DNA of 14,273 nucleotides from ARK-15 sp038880255 (lineage in GTDB: Archaea; Thermoplasmatota; Thermoplasmata; Thermoplasmatales; ARK-15). The notes under the pieces are model-generated. The model had not been told where the DNA came from and searched no databases. It saw only the letters and a list, made by a program, of their open reading frames with translations. A program made the position numbers and the translations under genes. This document shows positions 8,265-14,273 of this stretch, in pieces (within the stretch, counting starts at the first letter, position 1; every line of letters starts with the position of its first letter). The DNA is taken from positions 1 through 14,273 of the forward strand of contig JAVZSA010000033.1 in the NCBI GenBank assembly GCA_038880255.1. Direction: 5' to 3'.

Positions 8265-9245
8265 TTATATAAATTTTGGAAAAAGAAATTTGATTATAAA
8301 TGATGGTATGTATTTAATTTTGCTAAAAAAGTTGTTTGGATCTATATTAAGTGAAATTACAAAATTGTCAATTTCTTTAATATCCTCATCTATAATTTTT
8401 ATTGAAAAAGACATTGCATTTTCTCTTGCCTGTTCTCTGGTTTTTGCACCAGGAATTGGTAAATGACCTTTACCAATTATGTATGAAAGCGAAAGTTGTG
8501 AAATTGTACAATTATATTTTTTAGATTTTTCCAATAAAAATGAATTTAATTTTTCAAGTTTTTCCAAATCCCTAAATATTCCATTATTCTTTCTTACATA
8601 TCCATTTGGTTTCCTATATTTGCCATATTTCCCAGTAAGTGCACCCATCTCAAGTGGAGAATATGCTATGACTTCAATGTTGTATTTTTTCATATATTCT
8701 ATTAGACTTTTATTGTGGTATTCTCTGAGTAAACTATATCTTATTTGATTTGAAACTATTTCAAGATCATATTCCTGAAATTTTTTAATCAAATTTTCAT
8801 CAAAATTGCTTACTCCAATATATCTTGCTTTTCCCTCTTTTACAATTTCATTTAATGGTTTTATTAATTTATCCAGTTTGGAATAGATGCTAGGGGGCCA
8901 ATGAATTTGATATAAATCTATATATTTTGAATTCAATCTTTTTAAGCTATTATCTATTGATTTTTCAGCATTATTTAAATTGAATGGTGCAATCTTTGTA
9001 GCAATTATATAATCCTCCCTATTATATATTGAAAGTGCTTCAGATAAAATTTTTTCAGAAATTCCATCACCATAAATCTCCGCAGTATCAAAAAAATTTA
9101 TTCCATTTTCGAATGATTCCCTTATTGCCATAATCATTGACTCCTTTGAATAATCTTTACCCCATCCCCTAAGGGATGCCTGCCAAGTGCCCATGCCCAA
9201 CATTGATACCTTTAGATCTGTTTTACCAAATTTTCTATAATCCAT
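8265..9245 (-). CDS. Aldo/keto reductase
   Basis: This 326-residue cytosolic NAD(P)H-dependent oxidoreductase reduces aldehydes or ketones. The full catalytic tetrad is present: Asp53 and Tyr58 (FFDTAEIYGD), Lys84 (IATKIAP) and His115 (LYQIHWPP). The N-terminus MDYRKFGKTDLKVS and the GxGTWQ segment are typical of the bacterial/archaeal AKR group related to YajO/Tas-like proteins. A C-terminal phosphate-binding segment, LPIPGAKTREQARENAMS (about 267-284), suggests NADP(H). The last 20 residues are unusually hydrophobic (KYIPSFIIKFLFPKFI), possibly a helix that covers the active site or touches the membrane. The physiological substrate is unknown. The gene has its own TATA-like box 21-30 nt upstream and no Shine-Dalgarno site. 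Confidence 0.93.
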   Translation of the reverse strand: MDYRKFGKTDLKVSMLGMGTWQASLRGWGKDYSKESMIMAIRESFENGINFFDTAEIYGDGISEKILSEALSIYNREDYIIATKIAPFNLNNAEKSIDNSLKRLNSKYIDLYQIHWPPSIYSKLDKLIKPLNEIVKEGKARYIGVSNFDENLIKKFQEYDLEIVSNQIRYSLLREYHNKSLIEYMKKYNIEVIAYSPLEMGALTGKYGKYRKPNGYVRKNNGIFRDLEKLEKLNSFLLEKSKKYNCTISQLSLSYIIGKGHLPIPGAKTREQARENAMSFSIKIIDEDIKEIDNFVISLNIDPNNFFSKIKYIPSFIIKFLFPKFI

Positions 9246-9636
9246 AAAATTTTAAATTTTTTCAGATATTTAAAAGCATTCATGTTTTAATTAAATTTTT
9301 ATGATGGTATAATTAATTTCCTAATATTTAAAACATTTAATGCATAAATATCAGAAAATTAAAAAAGTAATAAATAATATAAAATTTTTATATTTATGCG
9401 ATTTTTCAGATCATAAGTTAATTGAAAATTTTTATTTAGAATAAAAGATATGGAAAAACATCAAAATATAAGGAGAAATTGGCAAGGTAGAACAATTAAT
9501 TAGTTAAAGGTGAATTTTATCTTGATCTAGAATTTTCATAACATTGCGATGATGAACTTAAAAAAATGAACAAAAAAAATAGAAAAAATTTGTAAAATAC
9601 AAGCTAATACTTTATTTTGTAGTTTAAACAATATGG
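9246..9636. other. AT-rich stretch without a recognisable gene
   Basis: Apart from the aldo/keto reductase promoter at its left end, no open frame or RNA structure can be supported here. Stop codons crowd all frames. If the transposase remnant to the right once had a complete N-terminus, it would have lain at about 9400-9636, but I cannot recognise it. Confidence 0.5.
9266..9275 (-). promoter_or_regulatory. TATA box of the aldo/keto reductase gene
   Basis: TTTTAAATAT on the minus strand lies 21-30 nt before the ATG, with no ribosome-binding site between them. This repeats the leaderless pattern seen for the other first genes here. Confidence 0.5.
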
Positions 9637-10084
9637 AATAGAATACATAAAATAAAGCCTGAAATTATACCAAATACAAAGGCATTATGGCATTTCAGGA
9701 AATTATTATCAAATACTAATAAAGACAATATATTATGAAAACAGTTTGAGATGATAGGTACAGCAATAAAAAGTACAAGATTTCACATTCAATATCTCAT
9801 ACATGGGTTTGAAAAAATACAATAAGAATTAATGAAATCAATAAAATATCTGGCATAATACAGTAATATAAGTAATAGAAAATAAAAAAAATAAGAGAGA
9901 TGATAAAAAAGGAGGATGTATTGTCCATAGAATCCAGAGGAAGTAATTTAAAAATTTGCAAGAAGAGGTCAATATTAGAAATGCAATGTTCAGTAAGAAA
10001 ATTTCTTGGTGGGCATGTATTGATTACAACTGTATGAGCATAAAAACTATGTTTATATTCCTTGCACATAATTTAAAATTTTAA
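9637..10084 (+). pseudogene. Decayed transposase remnant (IS5/IS4-like DDE type, tentative)
   Basis: No open frame survives, but pieces in different frames look like one transposase. From 9637 a frame reads IKPEIIPNTKALWHFRKLLS, interrupted by TGA at 9736, then continues KQFEMIG. The pattern P-x-T-x-x-L-W-x-F-R-x-x-L is that of the N-terminal domain of IS5-type transposases. From 9900 another frame ends with RKFLGGHVLITTV before a TGA at 10038. A third frame continues MSIKTMFIFLAHNLKF to a TAA at 10082-10084, which resembles the hydrophobic C-terminus of such enzymes. The total is too short (about 450 bp against about 950), so the catalytic core seems largely deleted. Assignment is from remembered family patterns, not a search. 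Repeat copy A begins 8 bp after the final stop. Confidence 0.42.
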
Positions 10085-10092
10085 AAACATTG

Positions 10093-10210
10093 TAAAAAGT
10101 GGTAAAATAATAAAAATAAACAAAAAATGATTAAGTAAACTTCCTATTTTTGCAATTTTGAATGTTTTTTATGATGTAAGTTAGAAATCGAACTATTATC
10201 ATAAAATTTA
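10093..10210 (+). repeat. Long direct repeat, copy A (upstream of permease)
   Basis: This ~118-bp segment matches 13963-14081 in the same orientation. The first 38 bp differ at one position, and the first 68 bp are about 87% identical. The middle is weaker and needs a 1-bp gap. The end (TAAG-T-AGAAA through CATAAAATT) matches well again. The copy ends about 28 bp before the permease ATG and so contains the permease promoter. It lies between the transposase remnant and the amino-acid cassette. Confidence 0.85.
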
Positions 10211-10217
10211 TTTAATT
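10207..10217 (+). promoter_or_regulatory. TATA box of the permease operon
   Basis: TTTATTTAATT lies 21-31 nt before the permease ATG at 10238. There is no Shine-Dalgarno site. It is located at the right edge of repeat copy A, so the repeat and the promoter are linked. Confidence 0.45.
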
Positions 10218-10237
10218 GTTAGATATCATTTATTATA

Positions 10238-11659
10238 ATGGAAGAAAAGAATAAATTAAACAAGAATGCAATAGGATTTTGGGGGGTCGTTTTTTATGCT
10301 GTTGCGGTAATATTTCCTGCAGGTGCATTTGCAGTAACTGGCGTTGCTGCAATGACTTTTGCGGGGGCAACAGCACCTCTCGCATTCCTTATTGGTGGAA
10401 TAACTCTATTTTTTGCTATAATAGCAGTATATATATTTAGCCAGAAAATAAGCAATGCTGGTGGATACTATAAATATGTTGAAGCTGCTACACAAAATAA
10501 GTATATTTCAAAAAGTGTTGGTCTTTGGCATCTTTTTTGGGTAATTGGTGATATGATTGCAGCAAGTATTATTGTAGGATGGTTTATTTGGGTTGGCCTA
10601 AGTTCACTACTAAATTATACTATTCCATTTTATGATATAATACTATTATCCCTAATAGTACCTATACTTTATCTTATTGTAGGATACTTTGGCATTAAGT
10701 TCACGGCTAAGACAGCGATTATAGTTGGGTTGCTGCAGATAATACTATTTATTATCTTTGCCTTTGCATTAATAATTAAAACCCCATATAACAGTTTATC
10801 ATATTTTAATATAGGAAATTCAACTAATGGGCTTTATGGTTTCTTCTTAGCTATGGTTGTTGGAGCATTTCTTGCATATGGTGGTTATGGTTCAATAGTA
10901 TCACTTGGCGAAGAAGCAAAATTTTCAAAGATTACGTTAAAAAAAGCAATAGTAACTGCATTGATAATAATGGTAGCTTTTGATACCTTTGTAGTTTACA
11001 GTATAGTTGCAGCTGCGGGGCCAAATCTATCTTTAGCTGATAGTTCATTTGCGCCAGGTTTATATATGACTGACAAGTTTTTTGGCTTAGGCGCAGCTTT
11101 AGTTGCATTTATATTTGTGGTATTTGCACAAATTTTTTCACCAGTCATATTTGGAAACAGCGGTGCGAGAACAGCTTTTGCTTTGGCGAGAGACGGGTTA
11201 TTACCAAAAAATCTTGCTAAAACTCATGAGCGTTATAAAAGTCCACATATTGCAACTTTATGGGTATTTATAATTCTTGTTATCGGGATATTTGCGACTA
11301 TAATTCCGATGGTACTATTGCTCGGTGAATCAAATGGACTATTTTATAGTTGGGCGGTGTGGGGTACTGCCATAACGATATTTACATTACTCTATCATAT
11401 AGTAGTAAATAACACACTAGTAATATTAATAAAGAGAATGAAGAGTAAAATAAACATATTATCGCATATAATCGGGCCATCTATTGCATCAATAATAATG
11501 ATAATTGCAATATATTATTCACTTGCAGGCTTAACTGGACCAATGATGGCAGTATATGTTCTTGTGCCGGCATGGTTAATAATAAGCATAATAGTAATTT
11601 ATATAAGGAGGAATAAAACTAAAGTGGAAACAGTTGATGAATTAACAGCTGGGGAATAA
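10238..11659 (+). CDS. APC-superfamily amino acid permease
   Basis: This 473-residue membrane protein has about 12 hydrophobic helices and should import an amino acid or related compound, probably by proton symport. Family landmarks are SNAGGYYKYVE (72-82) after helix 2, the helix-6 region GYGSIVSLGEEAK (216-228) that contacts substrate in APC transporters, and the loop ARTAFALARDGLLPKNLAK (310-328), very typical of the family. The N-terminus is short and the C-terminus ends in a charged tail. The substrate cannot be read from sequence. It is the first gene of a compact operon: the aminotransferase ATG follows its stop after a single base, which implies that the imported compound is a substrate of the next enzymes (inference). 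The promoter lies in repeat copy A. Confidence 0.92.
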   Translation: MEEKNKLNKNAIGFWGVVFYAVAVIFPAGAFAVTGVAAMTFAGATAPLAFLIGGITLFFAIIAVYIFSQKISNAGGYYKYVEAATQNKYISKSVGLWHLFWVIGDMIAASIIVGWFIWVGLSSLLNYTIPFYDIILLSLIVPILYLIVGYFGIKFTAKTAIIVGLLQIILFIIFAFALIIKTPYNSLSYFNIGNSTNGLYGFFLAMVVGAFLAYGGYGSIVSLGEEAKFSKITLKKAIVTALIIMVAFDTFVVYSIVAAAGPNLSLADSSFAPGLYMTDKFFGLGAALVAFIFVVFAQIFSPVIFGNSGARTAFALARDGLLPKNLAKTHERYKSPHIATLWVFIILVIGIFATIIPMVLLLGESNGLFYSWAVWGTAITIFTLLYHIVVNNTLVILIKRMKSKINILSHIIGPSIASIIMIIAIYYSLAGLTGPMMAVYVLVPAWLIISIIVIYIRRNKTKVETVDELTAGE

Positions 11660-11660
11660 A

Positions 11661-12824
11661 ATGGTACAACCAGAATTTAAAGATTTTGATTTTACTGTAA
11701 ATAACACTGAAAAATTTTATGTACTATCAAAAGGCAAAAGATATTTAGATTTTACAGGCTCTGCTATGACAACAGGTTATAATTTTATAAAATCAACATG
11801 GCTCATTTCTCCCGTAAGCAAGCTAGTGTTTAAAAATCCATATACCGAAAAATTAAAAGATATGCTTATAAGGTTTTCTGGCTTTGATAAAATTGCATTC
11901 ACAACCTCAGGCACAGAAGCTTGTGATGTAGCACTTTCAAGGTTTGGACCTACCTTCATATCTTTTGAAGGTGCCTACCATGGCCTCACCTATATAACTA
12001 AAATTGTTTCTAACGGTACTGGGATAGACAAAGAAAATAAAGTAATCCATTTGATATATCCTAAACGTACAATTAGCGATGATACTGCAATAGAAATGAA
12101 TGAGAGAATAATATCCGATGCTAAAAAAGATCTAAAGATAGATGGAAGTAGTATTATAGTAGAACTAATACAGTCAGATGGTGGAGTTAATATTATGAGT
12201 CCTAAATTTGCTAATTATATTAGTGATATTGTAAGCACATATAATATGCATCTCATAATAGATGAAGTATATACAGGATATGGAAGATCTGGTGAACTAT
12301 TCTTGTTTAAAAAATATAACTTAAATCCAGAAATGGTTTGTGTGGGAAAGGGAATGGCTGCGGGATTACCAGCAGGGGCAGTGCTTTACAATGGAAATTG
12401 GGAACTTCCGCACAATGATGTAATAAGCATGCAATCTGCGAATATGTTTATAGGGCGAATAGGTCTTGAAGTTCTTAAGAAACTAGATGAAAAAACACTT
12501 AAATCGATTAGAGATAATGGTAAATCAATAGTTAAGGCTTTACAAAATGTTAAAAGTGAAAAAATCATCGATGTTAGAGGAAGAGGATTCATGATAGGAG
12601 TAGAATTAACAGACACTGAAACTGCGTATAATATTAGAAATATGTTAGAAAAAAATGGTGTTCTATGCACTTTGGTAGGTGAAAAAAATAATGTATTGAA
12701 AATAACTCCTCCAGCTTTAATAGACGAACTAACACTTAAGAAAGGAATTAAGATAATCATTTCAACATTAAATGCGGTAAGCGAAGTAAATAAAAATAAT
12801 AAGGTTGTGAGAAAATTATTGTGA
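11661..12824 (+). CDS. Class III PLP-dependent aminotransferase (possibly divergent)
   Basis: This 387-residue fold-type I PLP enzyme belongs to the class III (omega-amino acid / acetylornithine / glutamate-1-semialdehyde) group. Visible are SGTEA (83-87) for phosphate binding, FEGAYHG (102-108) whose Tyr106 stacks on the PLP ring, Glu168, Asp201 in IIDEVYTGYGRSG (199-211) that pairs with the PLP nitrogen, and the Schiff-base lysine Lys230 (CVGKGM). It is shorter than usual (420-450). Two normally conserved spots differ: the Q of DEVQTG is Tyr204, and the T-F-x-G-N-P segment that gives a phosphate-binding Thr reads SANMFIG (about 259-265). A transaminase or an isomerase/aminomutase are both possible. 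The start is fixed by a 1-bp gap after the permease stop; GGGGA five bases upstream may serve as a weak ribosome site. The enolase-superfamily pseudogene follows after 2 bp. Confidence 0.88.
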   Translation: MVQPEFKDFDFTVNNTEKFYVLSKGKRYLDFTGSAMTTGYNFIKSTWLISPVSKLVFKNPYTEKLKDMLIRFSGFDKIAFTTSGTEACDVALSRFGPTFISFEGAYHGLTYITKIVSNGTGIDKENKVIHLIYPKRTISDDTAIEMNERIISDAKKDLKIDGSSIIVELIQSDGGVNIMSPKFANYISDIVSTYNMHLIIDEVYTGYGRSGELFLFKKYNLNPEMVCVGKGMAAGLPAGAVLYNGNWELPHNDVISMQSANMFIGRIGLEVLKKLDEKTLKSIRDNGKSIVKALQNVKSEKIIDVRGRGFMIGVELTDTETAYNIRNMLEKNGVLCTLVGEKNNVLKITPPALIDELTLKKGIKIIISTLNAVSEVNKNNKVVRKLL

Positions 12825-12826
12825 AA

Positions 12827-13934
12827 ATGAAAAAATTAGATTTAAACACGAAAATAGAAGATGTTAATTTAAATGGTGCAATAGTTTATCATCTTAAGAT
12901 ACCTTTGCGAGAAACTTTTACTCTCTCTTTAGGAAAACAGGATTGTTAGAAGGTATAATAATTGAACTTTACTCCGAAAAGTATATAGGTTATGATGAAG
13001 GTGCAACTATAGAACAGATAACTGGGGAAATACCAGATGTTATTTTTGACAACATTTTACATATACTATGAAATATAGATGGAGCAAATTTTGATAATAT
13101 CGAGAGTCTTTTAGATTATGTAAATAGATCAATGTATGGCAATACAGCACAAAAAATGCAATAGACATTGCTATTCATGTTCTAATAGATAAAATATACA
13201 AAATTTCAACAGTTAAGATGCTTGGAGGGAGTCTTTGTGAAATGCCTACTAGTTATATAATACTTATAGATAATGTAGAAAACAACATCAAAACACTTAA
13301 AGAATATCAAAAAGAAAATATAAAAATAATAAGAGTAAAAGTCGGAATAGATCTAAAACTAGATGCAGAAAGAATTACTGCTATTGCAGAAAACCTTCAG
13401 CAAGGGTAATCATTTTATGCTGATGCAAATCGAGGATATAATTTAAACAATGTTATAAAAATAGGAAATATAATATTTAAAAATGGCGCTCTGTTTTTTG
13501 AGCAAACAATGAAAAGGCATAATTTAGCTAACCTTCGTACACTTAGACGAAAGGTAGGAATTCCAATAGCTCTGGATGAAAGTATAAGTAGTCCGTTTGA
13601 TGTAATAAATGCAATACTCTCTGAATCTGCCGATATCGTAAATGTCAAACTTATGAAAAGTGGAGGAATAAGAAATGCTTTCAAAACATTAGTTACTGCC
13701 CAGGCATATGGTATAGATGCCATGGTTGGTTGTATGCTTGAAAGTAAGCTAGGAATTGCAGCAAGCCTTGCGGTCGCAAATTCACTTAAAAATATAAAAT
13801 ATAATGATCTAGATGGTTTCACTTTCCTTAGTAAGTAGCCTTTCGAGGATGGAATTGTATATAAAAATGGGTTTAATAAACCAGTTAGTGGTGATGGGTT
13901 AGCTGTAAAAAAGATAGAAAAAAATTGGAAATGA
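12827..13934 (+). pseudogene. Broken enolase-superfamily gene (dipeptide epimerase / MLE-like)
   Basis: Conceptual stitching gives about 369 codons, the normal length of the family. Frame 1 (from ATG 12827) reads IPLRETFTLSLGKQD, then TAG at 12947. A -1 shift continues with LEGIIIELYS, hits TGA at 13069, and shifts again near 13150 into NAIDIAIHVLID. TAA at 13407 and TAG at 13836 interrupt the last frame, which ends at TGA 13932-13934. The active site is still legible: RVKVG (K-x-K position, first Lys now Arg), metal ligands Asp (YADAN, codon 13422), Glu (FFEQ, 13500) and Asp (ALDES, 13575), the Lys in NVKLMKSGG (13647), and GCMLES, a pattern typical of L-Ala-D/L-Glu (dipeptide) epimerases. 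An in-frame GTG at 12821 overlaps the aminotransferase stop and is an alternative start. Intact, it would epimerise a dipeptide or acyl amino acid next to the permease and aminotransferase. Confidence 0.88.
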
Positions 13935-13962
13935 AAATAGCGTAAGCTCTGAAAAAATCAAT

Positions 13963-14081
13963 TAAAAAGTGGTAAAATAATAAAAATAAACGAAAAATGA
14001 TTAGGGAAACTGTTTATTTTATAAATTTTGAAAAAATTTTTATAATATAAGTCAGAAAACTGCCTATTTTCATAAAATTAT
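13963..14081 (+). repeat. Long direct repeat, copy B (end of the cassette)
   Basis: This is the partner of copy A at 10093-10210, in the same orientation and 3,870 bp away. The copy begins 28 bp after the end of the enolase-superfamily pseudogene. Unlike copy A it precedes no open frame: the ATG at 14094, at roughly the position of the permease start, runs only 16 codons. It may be a promoter left behind by a lost gene or a mobile-element end. Confidence 0.85.
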
Positions 14082-14273
14082 TATAGTTATTAGATGTTGA
14101 CTTTAAAAAATATTTTTTTTAACATAAAAAATTCAGGTTCATAAATTTAATAAAAGAAAAAAGAGTAAATTATTATATTTTTAATGTTTGAGCTATAAAT
14201 TTCTCAAATTTTTAAAGTAAAATTTCTATTATGTATTTTATTATAAATATAAATTCATTTACAACCAAAAAAG
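14082..14273. other. AT-rich stretch without a recognisable gene
   Basis: No coding frame, RNA structure or repeat can be supported between repeat copy B and the window end. A gene could begin beyond the edge. Confidence 0.5.

Noticed and set aside
9350..9400. A possible third copy of the long repeat (AAAAAAGTAATAAATAATAT).
   Set aside because: The similarity is limited to A/T-rich words and does not extend to the conserved GTGGTAAAATAATAAAAATA block.
9797..10069. A 90-codon open frame on the minus strand, hydrophobic in its C-terminal half.
   Set aside because: It is antisense to the transposase-like debris, has no promoter or ribosome site, and its hydrophobicity follows from the A-rich opposite strand. 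Treated as chance.
13836..13838. In-frame TAG in the epimerase-like gene as a possible pyrrolysine codon.
   Set aside because: The same gene also has TGA and TAA interruptions and frame changes, which recoding of TAG would not explain. Decay is simpler.
13218..13838. Two apparently separate small genes (13218-13409 and 13509-13838).
   Set aside because: Both are in the same frame and translate into consecutive parts of one enolase-superfamily barrel, so they are fragments of the pseudogene, not genes.
14094..14144. Short frame starting with ATG at the end of repeat copy B, at the place where the permease starts after copy A.
   Set aside because: It stops after 16 codons and shows no similarity to the permease N-terminus.

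Overview
The window is very AT-rich (roughly 30% G+C by eye) and reads as a piece of an archaeal chromosome. The evidence is a tRNA gene without an encoded CCA end, and a GTP-type PEP carboxykinase. The phosphohexomutase carries a GGEDNGG sugar loop, which I associate with archaeal enzymes. First genes of transcription units have a TATA-like box about 20-30 nt upstream of the ATG and no Shine-Dalgarno site (leaderless style), while internal operon genes have GGTGA/GAGGTG sites. A cysteine-free surface protein with about 30 N-glycosylation sequons also fits. The best guess is a member of the Thermoplasmata or a relative (cell-wall-less heterotrophs with glycosylated membrane proteins). That placement is inference, not something the sequence proves.

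Layout. (1) Positions 1-9245 are ordinary, tightly packed chromosome. They hold tRNA-Val(CAC) on + and PEP carboxykinase on - (gluconeogenic entry point). Next is a large membrane-anchored surface protein on -, divergent from a phosphoglucosamine/phosphomannomutase on + (sugar-phosphate supply for glycans). A three-gene - strand operon follows (ABC ATPase, ABC-2 permease, PfkB-type kinase), whose last gene overlaps the mutase gene tail to tail, and then an aldo/keto reductase on -. (2) Positions 9246-10237 contain no intact gene. They hold what looks like a badly decayed transposase followed by a ~118-bp repeat (copy A). (3) Positions 10238-13934 are a compact + strand operon: APC amino-acid permease, class III PLP aminotransferase, and an enolase-superfamily gene resembling dipeptide epimerases that is broken by at least five lesions. 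(4) Positions 13935-14273 hold a second copy (B) of the ~118-bp repeat and then nothing recognisable.

How it fits together. PEPCK, phosphohexomutase and the glycoprotein-like surface protein are compatible with a gluconeogenesis-to-glycan theme, but only by proximity. The region from copy A to copy B looks like an accessory cassette for amino-acid or dipeptide uptake, epimerisation and transamination. It is flanked by direct repeats, lies next to transposase debris, and its third gene has decayed while the first two remain open. That repeat-flanked, partly dead cassette is the most interesting part of the window.
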